A DNA stretch of 64,000 nucleotides from the NCBI GenBank assembly GCA_966211335.1, contig CBIHNF010000001.1:186001-250000 (forward strand). Direction: 5' to 3'. The stretch is from JAPWJZ01 sp966211335 (GTDB lineage: Bacteria > Pseudomonadota > Alphaproteobacteria > Micavibrionales > UBA2020). A model generated the notes under the pieces. That model was given only the letters and a program-made list of their open reading frames with translations. It did no database searches and was not told the DNA's origin. Shown here in pieces: positions 15,845 to 24,477 of the stretch (its first letter is position 1; each line of letters begins with the position of its first letter). The position numbers were made by a program, and so were the translations under genes.

Positions 15845-17314
15845 ATGAAACAGACCTTCCCCTTCGCCATCGGCACGCTGCATATCATCGGCATCGGCGG
15901 TATCGGCATGAGCGGCTATGCGGAAGTGCTGCATAACTTAGGGTATAAGGTGCAGGGCTCCGATCAGGCGGAAAACGCGAATGTGGTGCGCCTGCGCTCC
16001 CTCGGCATCCGCGTGCTGCTCGGCCATTCGTCGGAGAATATTATCGACGACAAGGGCGTGCCTTGCGCCGTCGTTGTGAAATCAACGGCGGTGAAGGACA
16101 CCAACCCCGAAATCGTAGCGGCGGTGGAGCAGCATATTCCCGTCATTCCGCGCGTGACGCTTTTGTCGGAACTCATGAAGTCGAAATGGTGCATCAACAT
16201 TTCCGGCACGCACGGCAAGACGACGACGACGTCCATGATCGGCACCGTGCTGGAAAAATCCGGCCTCGACCCGACCGTGATTAACGGCGGCATCATCAAC
16301 GCCTATGGCACCAACACGCGCATGGGCTCCAGCAACTGGATGGTTGTGGAGTCGGATGAAAGCGACGGCACCTTCGCACATCTGCCTTCCGTCGCGTCCA
16401 TCATCACCAACATCGACCCCGAGCATCTGGATTATTTCGGCACCTTCGAGAAGGTCAAAGAAGCCTACGTCAATTACGCGCAGAACCTGCCGTTCTACGG
16501 CATTGTCGTTGCCTGCATTGACCATCCGGTAGTGGCGGAGCTGATTCCGCAATTCCGCCGCCGTGTGATTTCATACGGCTTTTCGGATGCAGCCGATATT
16601 CAGGCCTTCAACGTGCAGACGACGCCGGACGGGCTTACCTATGACATCCGCTTCAACGACCCGCGCCTCTCGACCTACCCAAAAGAGATCAAGGGCGTGA
16701 AGCTGCCGATGTTCGGGCCGCATAACGTGCTGAACTCCCTCACCTCCTTCGCGGTCGGGCACCATATTGGCATTCCGTATGAAAAAATCGTCGAGGCACT
16801 ATCCAAATTCTCCGGCGTCAAGCGCCGCTTCTCCACCACGGGCATCGTCAATAACATCACGGTGATTGACGATTACGGCCATCACCCCGTTGAGATCGCC
16901 GCCGTGCTGAAAGCGGGCCGCGATGCGATTTCCGGCCGCGGCACGGGGCGCGTGATTGCCATCATGCAGCCGCACCGCTATTCGCGCCTGTCGTCGCTGT
17001 TTGACCAGTTCTGCAACTGCTTCACGCTGGCCGATGAAGTGATTATCGCCGAAGTCTATGCCGCCGGCGAGGAGCCGATTGCGGGCGTCAACAAAGATGC
17101 GCTCGCCAGCTGCGTGCGCAAATCCGGCAAGGATAAAGTCCATGCCCTGCAAAAGCCGGAAGACTTGGCGCCGCTCATCGCCTCTATCGCCAAGCCCGGT
17201 GATTTCGTCATCTGCCTTGGCGCTGGCACCATTACGCAATGGGCGCATGCGCTGCCGCGCCAGCTGGAAGAATTGTTCGGCACCGCGCCGAAAGCGGCGA
17301 ACGGCCATCATTAA
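15845..17314 (+). CDS. murC: UDP-MurNAc:L-alanine ligase
   Basis: First Mur ligase of the stem peptide. HIIGIGGIGMSGYAEVL nucleotide-binding start, GSDQAENANV, ATP loop ISGTHGKTTTTSMIG, ESDESDGTFAHL, TNIDPEHLDYFG, DDYGHHPVEI, MQPHRYSR and the AAGE and LGAG motifs near the end. The length of 489 is typical. It follows murG after a 43-base gap, the longest gap so far in the cluster. Its stop shares two bases with the murB ATG (TAATG). Confidence 0.97.
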   Translation: MKQTFPFAIGTLHIIGIGGIGMSGYAEVLHNLGYKVQGSDQAENANVVRLRSLGIRVLLGHSSENIIDDKGVPCAVVVKSTAVKDTNPEIVAAVEQHIPVIPRVTLLSELMKSKWCINISGTHGKTTTTSMIGTVLEKSGLDPTVINGGIINAYGTNTRMGSSNWMVVESDESDGTFAHLPSVASIITNIDPEHLDYFGTFEKVKEAYVNYAQNLPFYGIVVACIDHPVVAELIPQFRRRVISYGFSDAADIQAFNVQTTPDGLTYDIRFNDPRLSTYPKEIKGVKLPMFGPHNVLNSLTSFAVGHHIGIPYEKIVEALSKFSGVKRRFSTTGIVNNITVIDDYGHHPVEIAAVLKAGRDAISGRGTGRVIAIMQPHRYSRLSSLFDQFCNCFTLADEVIIAEVYAAGEEPIAGVNKDALASCVRKSGKDKVHALQKPEDLAPLIASIAKPGDFVICLGAGTITQWAHALPRQLEELFGTAPKAANGHH

Positions 17315-18315
17315 TGACGCCTTTCATGACCAAGCCGCCGCTGCCGCATAAATTCGCCAAAGGCCTGCTGGAGAAGCTGCCGAAGGTGCGCGGCCGCGTG
17401 ACGGAAAACGCAGCCTTGGGCCATATGACATGGTTCGGCGTCGGCGGCCCTGCGGAAATTCTGTTCAAGCCGGACGACAAGGAAGACCTTATCAACTTCG
17501 TCGCGCATTGCCCGAAGGATGTGCCGATCACGCTGCTGGGTGTTGCCTCCAACCTTATCATCCGCGATGGCGGCATTCCCGGTGTTGTGATCCGCCTCGG
17601 CCGCGAATTTGCGAATATTGATGCCTTTGGCGAAAGCGTGACCGCGGGTGCGGGCGCGCTCGACATGAACGTCGCGCTGATGGCGGCAAAGCACGGTATT
17701 GCGGGGCTCGAATTCCTGTCGGGCATTCCCGGCACGATTGGCGGGGCGCTGCGCATGAACGCCGGTGCCTATGGCGGCGAAACCAAGGACGCGCTGGTGA
17801 CGGCGGAAGTCCTGTTCCGCGACGGCAATGTGAAAGATATGACGGCCACAGACATGGGCCTCAGCTACCGGCATAACGCGCTGCCGAATGATGTGATTTT
17901 TATCGGCGCGACCTTCCGCGGCACCCCCGGCGACAAGGCCGAGATTGAAGCGCGCATGGATGACATTAAAAAGAAGCGCAGCGAAAGCCAGCCCATCCGC
18001 ACCAAAACCGGCGGCTCCACCTTCGCCAACCCGGAAGGCGATGCGCGCGCCTGGCAGCTGATTGACCAGGCCGGCTGCCGCGGTTTCCGCATTGGCGATG
18101 CCGAGATTTCACCGCTGCACTGCAACTTCATGATCAACACCGGCAATGCCAGCGCCGCGGATATCGAGCGGCTTGGTGAAGAGGTACGGAAACGCGTGTT
18201 TGAAAAATCGGGCGTCACCTTGCGCTGGGAAATCAAGCGCATCGGCGTGCCGCTGGAAAAAGACGCCGATATCGCGGCATTTATGTCGGCAGCTTCAGGT
18301 CAGCCCAGTCATTAA
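17314..18315 (+). CDS. murB: UDP-N-acetylenolpyruvoylglucosamine reductase
   Basis: FAD-dependent reduction of UDP-enolpyruvyl-GlcNAc to UDP-MurNAc. The ATG at 17314 is coupled to the murC stop; the frame is open 75 bases upstream inside murC. HMTWFGVGGPAE, ASNLIIRDGGIPG (FAD loop), LEFLSGIPGTIGGALRMNAGAYG, GLSYRHNALP, RTKTGGSTFANPEG (active-site Ser) and HCNFMINTGNASAADIE. The length of 333 is typical of type II MurB. The last 35 bases overlap the convergent HAD gene. Confidence 0.96.
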   Translation: MTPFMTKPPLPHKFAKGLLEKLPKVRGRVTENAALGHMTWFGVGGPAEILFKPDDKEDLINFVAHCPKDVPITLLGVASNLIIRDGGIPGVVIRLGREFANIDAFGESVTAGAGALDMNVALMAAKHGIAGLEFLSGIPGTIGGALRMNAGAYGGETKDALVTAEVLFRDGNVKDMTATDMGLSYRHNALPNDVIFIGATFRGTPGDKAEIEARMDDIKKKRSESQPIRTKTGGSTFANPEGDARAWQLIDQAGCRGFRIGDAEISPLHCNFMINTGNASAADIERLGEEVRKRVFEKSGVTLRWEIKRIGVPLEKDADIAAFMSAASGQPSH

Positions 18316-18973
18316 AATGTCCTGCACAGCCCAGCGCCATCAATTCCGCGCCACTGTTTTTATCTGCATGAAAGCCTGTATAGGCGTAAACCCTTAAACC
18401 TGTTGCCAGCGCCGCCTTGATGCCGGTCGGGCTATCCTCGATCGCGAAAGAATGTTTCGGGTCGGCATCCAGCTGCTCCATGGCGCGCAGGTACACATCC
18501 GGCCGGGGTTTCTGGATGTCGCCGGCCTCGAACCAGTTGGTGCCGAAAATCGCCGCAAGCTCCGCGCCGCGGCCGTTATCGGCATAGCGCAGGGCCGCCA
18601 TGGCGCGCTCGACGGGGTTGTTGGAGACGAAAGCCAGTGTAGCACCGCCCGATTTCAAGGCCGTCAGCGTCTCGATCACATTCGGCGCCATGGGGATGCC
18701 GCCCGGCACGTTTTTTAAATGGCGCATCATAAAAGCTTCGCGTTCCGCATAAAGCGTCGCGTAATCGACCTCGATGCCGAAATGGACGCCGAGATTACGG
18801 CTTAAAGTTTCGCGGCCCTGCCCGTGGAAGTGCTTTTTAAAGGTATCCAGCGTCAAAGGCGCGTTAATACTTGCGCCGTAGAGCGCATTGAAGCGGTCAA
18901 TCAGCGGCGGCAGGGCGAATTGTTCGGTCGCCATCAAAGTATTGTCGAAGTCGACGAAAAGAAATGTTTTCAT
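18281..18973 (-). CDS. HAD-superfamily phosphatase, inverted inside the dcw cluster
   Basis: Phosphoglycolate-phosphatase-like HAD hydrolase of 230 residues. Motif I FVDFDNTL (nucleophile D8, acid D10), motif II FVSNNP, motif III and IV region KPRPDVYLRA and IEDSPTGIKAAL. A helical cap lies between motifs I and II. The start is set at the ATG of MKTFLFVDFDN; a frame 57 bases longer has no conserved sequence. It reads against the surrounding genes, overlaps the murB end by 35 bases, and starts only 45 bases from the ddl start. The substrate cannot be told from sequence. It may be a small-metabolite phosphatase with no direct role in division. Confidence 0.9.
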   Translation of the reverse strand: MKTFLFVDFDNTLMATEQFALPPLIDRFNALYGASINAPLTLDTFKKHFHGQGRETLSRNLGVHFGIEVDYATLYAEREAFMMRHLKNVPGGIPMAPNVIETLTALKSGGATLAFVSNNPVERAMAALRYADNGRGAELAAIFGTNWFEAGDIQKPRPDVYLRAMEQLDADPKHSFAIEDSPTGIKAALATGLRVYAYTGFHADKNSGAELMALGCAGHFNDWADLKLPT

Positions 18974-19018
18974 TTTTCCGAAGTTTGCTATTTTAGAAGA
19001 CAGGGGACTATAGCTGCT

Positions 19019-19990
19019 ATGACTGCACAAACCGAAAAAATGGTACCACAGGGCCGTAAAACAGTCGCCGTGCTTATGGGCGGCTGGTCGACGGAACGCG
19101 ATGTTTCGCTGTCATCCGGCGCGGCCTGCGCACGTGCGTTGCGCGAAAAAGGCTATACGGTGCGCGAAATTGACGTCCAGCGCGACCTTTCCAAGCTGTT
19201 GCAGCAGCTGGAGCCCCGCCCCGATGTGGTTTTCAACGCCCTGCACGGGCGCGGCGGTGAAGACGGCGCCATTCAGGGCGTCCTTGAAATCCTTGATATT
19301 CCTTATACCCATTCCGACCCCCTCGCCTCCGCCCTTGCCATGAACAAGCAAAAGGCGAAGGAAGTGCTGAAGCCCATGGGCGTGCCCTGCCCCGACGGCG
19401 CACTGGTGAAGATTGACGAAATTCAAAAGGGCTATGAGCCCTTCAAGCCGCCCTATGTGGTGAAGCCGAATAACGAAGGCTCCTCCGTCGGCGTATATAT
19501 TGTGCGCGCGGGCGACAACAAGCCGCCACTCGGGCTCGACAAATGGTCCTATGGTCCGTATGCGCTGGTTGAAAAATACATTCCGGGCCGCGAACTTTCC
19601 GTCGCCGTGATGGGATCGAAGACGCAAAAAGCCAAAGCGCTGACAGTTACGGAAATCAAGACCGCGCTCGACTTTTACAACTACGAAGCGAAGTACGCCA
19701 ATGGCGGTTCGGTACATGTTTTACCGGCTCCGATTGCGCCCGACGTGTTTGCGGAAGCGATGCGCATTGCCGCTTTCGCGCATGAGAAACTGGGCTGCAC
19801 CGGTGTCAGCCGCACGGATTTCAGGTACAATGATAATGAACCAGGTGTTTCGGGTCTTTTCTACCTCGAAACGAATACGCAGCCCGGCATGACGCCGACG
19901 TCGCTGGTTCCGGAACAGGCTGCGCATATGGGGATGACTTTTGGGGACCTTGTGGAATGGCTCGTCGAAAACGCGGCGGTCCATACATAA
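19019..19990 (+). CDS. ddl: D-alanine--D-alanine ligase
   Basis: ATP-grasp enzyme making the D-Ala-D-Ala used by MurF. AGGGGAC lies about ten bases before the ATG (MTAQTEK); the frame is open further upstream, antisense to the HAD gene, and is rejected there. VLMGGWSTERDVSL, FNALHGRGGEDGAIQG, PYTHSDPLASALAMNK, VVKPNNEGSSVGV, KYIPGRELSVAVMG and LETNTQPGMTPTSLVPEQ. The length of 323 is typical. It begins the ddl-ftsQ-ftsA block; its promoter must lie in the 45-base divergent gap or inside the HAD gene. Confidence 0.96.
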   Translation: MTAQTEKMVPQGRKTVAVLMGGWSTERDVSLSSGAACARALREKGYTVREIDVQRDLSKLLQQLEPRPDVVFNALHGRGGEDGAIQGVLEILDIPYTHSDPLASALAMNKQKAKEVLKPMGVPCPDGALVKIDEIQKGYEPFKPPYVVKPNNEGSSVGVYIVRAGDNKPPLGLDKWSYGPYALVEKYIPGRELSVAVMGSKTQKAKALTVTEIKTALDFYNYEAKYANGGSVHVLPAPIAPDVFAEAMRIAAFAHEKLGCTGVSRTDFRYNDNEPGVSGLFYLETNTQPGMTPTSLVPEQAAHMGMTFGDLVEWLVENAAVHT

Positions 19991-20016
19991 GGCGATACTT
20001 GGGGACTAACACAGTG

Positions 20017-20844
20017 ATGAAGTTCTTTGGCAAACGCGGGCCTAACCTCTCGCGCAGGGGCATGCGGCTTTTTGTGCTCCGTTTCAAGACGGCGGGCATT
20101 GCCCTCGGCTTGATTTTGCTCGCCTCGGGCTCCGGCCTTTATGGGTGGCGCACGGGCTCCTTCGCCCGCGCCGGCGACTATATTTCGGCAAAAACCCTTA
20201 AAATCACGGCCTCTGCAGGTTTTCGCGTCAAAGACATCCTTGTCACGGGGCGCGACCATATTGAAGCGAATGACCTGCTCTCGCACCTGAACGTCGCGCA
20301 TAACGCGCCGATTTTCGGCATTGATATCGCCTTTGCGCAAAAATCCATCGCCTCCATCCCTTGGGTGCAGGATGTGACCGTGACGCGCCGTCTGCCGGAT
20401 AAAATTGTCGTGCAGATCACCGAGCGCGACCCCGTCGCCCTCTGGCAGTACCAGAAGAAGCTGTCGCTGATTGATGAAACCGGCCGCGTACTGACCAGCC
20501 GCGGTTTGGAAGCGTACCAGAGCCTGCCGCTTGTAGTGGGCGAGGACGCGCCGGAACATATCAAGGAACTGCTGGGTTTGCTGAAAGCCGAGCCGGAAGT
20601 GGCCGACGAGCTGCAGAGCGCGGCACGCATCGGCGGCCGCCGCTGGGACCTGCATCTGAAGAGCGACATGACCGTGAAACTGCCGGAAGAAGACGTTGAA
20701 CTGGCCCTGCGTCAGCTTGTCGCCATGGCGGAAAACGACCATTTACTGGAGAAAAACATCAAGAATATCGATCTCCGCATCCCCGACCAGATGGTCGTGG
20801 AACCGGTGCAGACGACCGAAACCGACCAAAAAAAAACTATTTAA
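20017..20844 (+). CDS. ftsQ: Cell division protein FtsQ
   Basis: Bitopic divisome protein linking early and late components. A cytoplasmic basic segment (KFFGKRGPNLSRRGMR), one membrane helix (about residues 30-48), then a periplasmic POTRA domain (FRVKDILVTGRDHIEANDLL ... IPWVQDVTVTRRLPD) and the FtsQ beta domain (VQITERDPVALWQ, LIDETGRVL). The start is at GTG 20014 or ATG 20017, both downstream of GGGGA; the GTG has slightly better spacing. The length of about 275 is typical. It follows ddl by 26 bases. Confidence 0.93.
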   Translation: MKFFGKRGPNLSRRGMRLFVLRFKTAGIALGLILLASGSGLYGWRTGSFARAGDYISAKTLKITASAGFRVKDILVTGRDHIEANDLLSHLNVAHNAPIFGIDIAFAQKSIASIPWVQDVTVTRRLPDKIVVQITERDPVALWQYQKKLSLIDETGRVLTSRGLEAYQSLPLVVGEDAPEHIKELLGLLKAEPEVADELQSAARIGGRRWDLHLKSDMTVKLPEEDVELALRQLVAMAENDHLLEKNIKNIDLRIPDQMVVEPVQTTETDQKKTI

Positions 20845-20879
20845 AAAATTGAACCGATAAACTTTTGAAGCGGAGACAC

Positions 20880-22247
20880 ATGATGAAAAAGGACAACGAG
20901 CTCAAAGCGGAGCCGAAGGCACAAGGGATTCAGCGGCCGAAGCCGAAACACCCGGTTGCAAAGCAGAAGCAGGAAAACCTCTTCGGCAAGAACATTATCG
21001 CCGCGCTTGATATCGGCTCCTCCAAGGTCGTGTGCTTTATCGCGGAAATCAAAAGCCACGGCACGATTGAAGTCATCGGCATCGGCCATCAGGCCTCCAA
21101 AGGCGTCAAGGCCGGCAGCATCATCGATTTGAAAGCGGCGGAAACCGCCGTCGCCCATGCCGTGGAAGCGGCAGAGCTGATGGCCAAAGATCGTCTGCAG
21201 GGCCAGCCCATCCGCTCCGTCTTCGTCAACGTGCCGGGATCGCACACCCTCTCGCACCGCCTTGGCATCAACGTGAAAATTTCCGGCCATGAAGTGTCGG
21301 AGCGCGATTTGCGCAATGCGCTTGGCCAAAGCCGCAACGTCGTGGTGCCGGGCCGTGATGAACTCATCCACATCATCGCCTCCACCTATACCATCGACAA
21401 GCAGCGCGGGATTTTAGAACCGCGCGGCATGGTGGGGCAAAACCTTGAAGTCACAATTTCACCGGTGACAGCGTTGTCGTCGGCGACGCGCAACATCTCC
21501 TCCGTCGTGCACCAGAACAACCTGGAAGTCGAAGGATATTGCGCAAATCCTTATGCCGCAGGGCTTGCGGCGCTGGTGGATGATGAAAAGGAACTCGGCT
21601 GCACCGTCGTCGATATGGGCGGCGGCACGACGAGCATCGGCGTCTTCATGGAAGGCAAACTGATTTACACCTCCGCCGTGCCCGTCGGCGGCCAGCATGT
21701 GACGAGCGATGTCGCACGCGGGCTTGTGACCAGCATCAGCGATGCGGAGCGCATCAAAACTTTGTACGGCTCCGCCCATGCAACGGGCATGGATGACGGC
21801 GCGATGATTGACGTGCCACCGATTGGCGAGGAAGAACATTCGCAGCCGAATTACGTTGCGAAATCGCTGCTCGTCGGCATTATCCAGCCGCGCATTGAGG
21901 AAACATTTGAATTGGTGCGCGCGAAGCTGATTGATAGCGGCATTGATAAAATGGCGGGACGCCGCGTTGTCCTCACCGGCGGCGCATCGCAATTGCCGGG
22001 GCTTTGCGATATCGGACAGCTTATTCTCGACCGTCAAATTCGCCTGGGCCGTCCGCAGAAAATCAAAGGCCTTGCAGATTCAACCAGCGGCCCTGCGTTT
22101 TCTGCCTGCGCGGGTCTCTTGCATTACGGCGCGGAGCACGCGGAAGAAATTCCGCGCCTGCCGCAAAACTACGCGTTCCAGTTGCCGGTCAACTTCAACG
22201 GCAATCTTTTGCAAAAGGTCACAACTTGGTTGAAGGAGAACTGGTAA
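20880..22247 (+). CDS. ftsA: Cell division protein FtsA
   Basis: Actin-like ATPase that tethers FtsZ to the membrane. Two ATG codons in tandem (20880, 20883) follow CGGAG; a TTG 15 bases upstream is less likely. A poly-charged N-terminal tail of about 35 residues, then ALDIGSSKVVCFIAEI (phosphate 1), the 1C domain (RSVFVNVPGSHTLS), VVDMGGGTTSIGVF (phosphate 2) and VVLTGGASQLPGL (adenosine). The C-terminal LQKVTTWLKENW is the conserved amphipathic membrane-targeting helix. The length of 455 is slightly above average because of the N-terminal tail. Confidence 0.96.
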   Translation: MMKKDNELKAEPKAQGIQRPKPKHPVAKQKQENLFGKNIIAALDIGSSKVVCFIAEIKSHGTIEVIGIGHQASKGVKAGSIIDLKAAETAVAHAVEAAELMAKDRLQGQPIRSVFVNVPGSHTLSHRLGINVKISGHEVSERDLRNALGQSRNVVVPGRDELIHIIASTYTIDKQRGILEPRGMVGQNLEVTISPVTALSSATRNISSVVHQNNLEVEGYCANPYAAGLAALVDDEKELGCTVVDMGGGTTSIGVFMEGKLIYTSAVPVGGQHVTSDVARGLVTSISDAERIKTLYGSAHATGMDDGAMIDVPPIGEEEHSQPNYVAKSLLVGIIQPRIEETFELVRAKLIDSGIDKMAGRRVVLTGGASQLPGLCDIGQLILDRQIRLGRPQKIKGLADSTSGPAFSACAGLLHYGAEHAEEIPRLPQNYAFQLPVNFNGNLLQKVTTWLKENW

Positions 22248-22249
22248 CG

Positions 22250-22391
22250 GACTCAATACGTTCGACATTCGGATAAGGCTGCCCTTTCTTTGAGTCTATT
22301 CGCTCAGGATTAGGGGAATTAGAGTTCAAAAAAAATTGCAAAATCAATGCAGAATGACTCTGGAAAGCTTGATTCGTTTTAATATAGAATC
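22250..22391 (+). promoter_or_regulatory. GANTC-rich ftsZ control region
   Basis: Five GANTC sites lie in 142 bases: GACTC 22250-22254, GAGTC 22292-22296, GACTC 22356-22360, GATTC 22371-22375 and GAATC 22387-22391. The last two form an inverted repeat. A candidate promoter, CTGGAA (22360-22365), 17 bases, TATAGA (22383-22388), overlaps three of the sites. GANTC is the target of CcrM, the cell-cycle-regulated alphaproteobacterial methyltransferase, and GcrA activates methylated promoters including ftsZ in Caulobacter. The sites are seen; regulation is inferred. Confidence 0.7.
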
Positions 22392-22423
22392 ATCCAATCA
22401 TCGAAGCGGGAGAAATAAAAACA

Positions 22424-24232
22424 ATGGCTATCAACATCAGAATGCAAACACAGACGAATAGACTGAAACCGAAGATCGCCGTTATCGGCGTCGGCGGCGC
22501 GGGCGGCAATGCCGTCAACAACATGATTCATTCCGGCCTTGAAGGCTGCGAGTTCCTGGTGTGCAACACCGACGCGCAAGCGCTTGAAGGCAATTCATCG
22601 CCCCATAAAATCCAGCTCGGCGTGAATGTCACGCGCGGTCTTGGCGCTGGCGCGAACCCTGAAATCGGCAGAGCTGCTGCGGAAGAAAGCATCGACGAAA
22701 TTCTTGCCTACCTTGAAGGCGCGAACATGGTGTTCGTGACCTGCGGTATGGGCGGCGGCACCGGTACCGGCGCTGCTCCCGTTATCGCGCAAGCGGCACG
22801 CGAAGCCGGCATCCTCACCGTCGGCGTTATCACCAAGCCCTTCAGCTTTGAAGGCACCCACCGCATGAAACTTGCAGACAACGGCATCGCCGAGCTGCAA
22901 AAACATGTCGATACCCTCATCGTCATCCCCAACCAGAACTTGTTCCGCATCGCGAACGAGAAAACCACGTTTGCCGACGCGTTCAAGATGGCGGATGAAG
23001 TGCTGCAGGCCGGCGTCCGCGGCGTGACCGACCTCATGGTCATGCCGGGCCACATCAACCTCGACTTTGCCGATATCCGCGCCGTCATGGCCGAAATGGG
23101 CAAAGCGATGATGGGCACGGGCGAAGCCGAAGGCGAACGCCGCGCGGTGGAAGCTGCCGAGAAAGCAATCTCCAACCCGCTGCTCGACGATGTGTCGCTG
23201 AAAGGCGCCAAGGGCGTCCTCATCAACATCATGGGCGGCCTTGATATCACCCTGTTTGAAGTTGACGAAGCCGCCAACCGCATCCGCGAGGAAGTGGACG
23301 CTGACGCCAACATCATCTTCGGCTCGACCTTCGATCCGACGCTGCAGGGCAAGATCCGCGTATCGGTCGTGGCCACCGGCATCGACGTGTCGAACGCCGC
23401 TGCCCGTCCGCTGCATCTTTCCAACCAGATCGTTGAACCCGCGCGCGGCCGCAACCAGCCGAACCGCACGGGCTATGCATCCTCCGCCACCCCCGGCTAT
23501 ACCTCCTACGAACGTCCGGCCGCTGCGCCGGTCCGCGCGGCGGATGGCTACGGCATGGGCGGCATTCCGGCTTCCATCCTGCCGGCGCAAGCATCGCGCC
23601 AGCAGGGCGTGACCGCCGGCACCACCTACCAGCCGGCAGCCGCACGCACCACAGCACCGCCCGTGACCGCCGCAGCCCCTGCTGCAGCAACCGCAGGTGA
23701 TGGCTGGGAGCGTTCGCCCGAGCCGCAAATGACCGCAGGCCATGCGTCCTCGACGACCTATGCAACCGGTGGCGCCGCCACCGCGCGCAAGCTCGACAAC
23801 GATGACATGGACGAGGCGCAGACCTTTACCCGCCCCTCGACCCCGCCTGTCACGCAAAACTACCCGCAGCGCAACGTCGCGGCGCCGGCCACCACGGGCC
23901 AGCAGCCGCGCGCCGAGCGCCATGGCGGCAGCTTCATTCCGCCGAAGCCGGTGGATCCCCGCCACGCTGGTGCCGCCGCACCCGCAGGTTCCGACCTGTT
24001 CGCTGGCGAACAGCTGGCGGCGCCGAAAGCGGAAGTTGCTGCTGAAAAACAGGTGAAGAAGACCCCGTCCCTGTTCGAACGTTTTACTCTCCAGCGCGAG
24101 AAGGAGGTTACGGCTCCTGCTCAAGCTGCGCCGCGGATGGAAGTTTCTCCGAAACTCACCGTCGAAGACGGCGGCAAGCAGGCGGAAGACGAGCTGGATA
24201 TTCCGGCTTTCCTCCGCCGCCAGGCAAACTAA
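22424..24232 (+). CDS. ftsZ: Cell division GTPase FtsZ with a very long C-terminal linker
   Basis: Tubulin-like GTPase forming the Z-ring. GGGAG precedes the ATG. The GTPase core (about residues 15-325) is canonical: VGGAGGNAVNNM, GGGTGTGAAPVIA (tubulin signature), NQNLFRIANEKTTFADAF, FGSTFDPTLQGKIRVSVVATG. Then comes about 260 residues of disordered Ala/Pro/Thr/Gln-rich linker, and the C-terminal peptide LDIPAFLRRQAN, which binds FtsA. At 602 residues the protein is far longer than typical FtsZ (about 350-400); long linkers are common in alphaproteobacteria. It has its own upstream region and ends the dcw block at a terminator. Confidence 0.98.
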   Translation: MAINIRMQTQTNRLKPKIAVIGVGGAGGNAVNNMIHSGLEGCEFLVCNTDAQALEGNSSPHKIQLGVNVTRGLGAGANPEIGRAAAEESIDEILAYLEGANMVFVTCGMGGGTGTGAAPVIAQAAREAGILTVGVITKPFSFEGTHRMKLADNGIAELQKHVDTLIVIPNQNLFRIANEKTTFADAFKMADEVLQAGVRGVTDLMVMPGHINLDFADIRAVMAEMGKAMMGTGEAEGERRAVEAAEKAISNPLLDDVSLKGAKGVLINIMGGLDITLFEVDEAANRIREEVDADANIIFGSTFDPTLQGKIRVSVVATGIDVSNAAARPLHLSNQIVEPARGRNQPNRTGYASSATPGYTSYERPAAAPVRAADGYGMGGIPASILPAQASRQQGVTAGTTYQPAAARTTAPPVTAAAPAAATAGDGWERSPEPQMTAGHASSTTYATGGAATARKLDNDDMDEAQTFTRPSTPPVTQNYPQRNVAAPATTGQQPRAERHGGSFIPPKPVDPRHAGAAAPAGSDLFAGEQLAAPKAEVAAEKQVKKTPSLFERFTLQREKEVTAPAQAAPRMEVSPKLTVEDGGKQAEDELDIPAFLRRQAN

Positions 24233-24254
24233 CGCCTCAACGCTTCGCGATGAT

Positions 24255-24286
24255 AAAAAACCCCGGGAGCGATCCCGGGGTTTTTT
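24255..24286 (+). terminator. Strong rho-independent terminator after ftsZ
   Basis: Perfect stem CCCCGGGA (24261-24268), loop GCGA, TCCCGGGG (24273-24280), followed by TTTTTT and preceded by AAAAAA, so it may work in both directions and also stop the leftward unit that ends at 24314. Confidence 0.93.
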
Positions 24287-24313
24287 CTTTGTCGTGTTGT
24301 CAGGGCCGAATAA

Positions 24314-24457
24314 TCAGCGCTGCGCAGCAGCCGGCACCGGCGCTTTCGGCGCCTCCTTCTGCTGCGGTACGTCCAGCGTCGCGATGGCCGTGAACAGTGT
24401 GGCGATAGCCGCGAGTTTGAAGGCGGCGGCGAGGACGTTTTTGGTATGCGGTTTCAT
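24314..24457 (-). CDS. Small membrane-anchored or secreted hypothetical protein (47 aa)
   Basis: ATG, 47 codons, TGA, directly after the 132-residue gene on the same strand (20-base gap). A basic N-terminus (MKPHTKN), one hydrophobic helix (VLAAAFKLAAIATLFTAIA), then a short Pro/Ala/Lys tail (VPQQKEAPKAPVPAAAQR). No family recognised. It could be a small membrane protein or a cleaved signal-like peptide. Supported by gene spacing and an ideal single-helix profile, but short. Confidence 0.55.
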   Translation of the reverse strand: MKPHTKNVLAAAFKLAAIATLFTAIATLDVPQQKEAPKAPVPAAAQR

Positions 24458-24477
24458 GTCATTATCTTTCGATTGAA

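Noticed and set aside
22595..24124. Long minus-strand reading frame opposite ftsZ, and a similar one opposite recN (27506-29158)
   Set aside because: Low-complexity His/Arg/Gly translations without motifs, opposite well-conserved genes.
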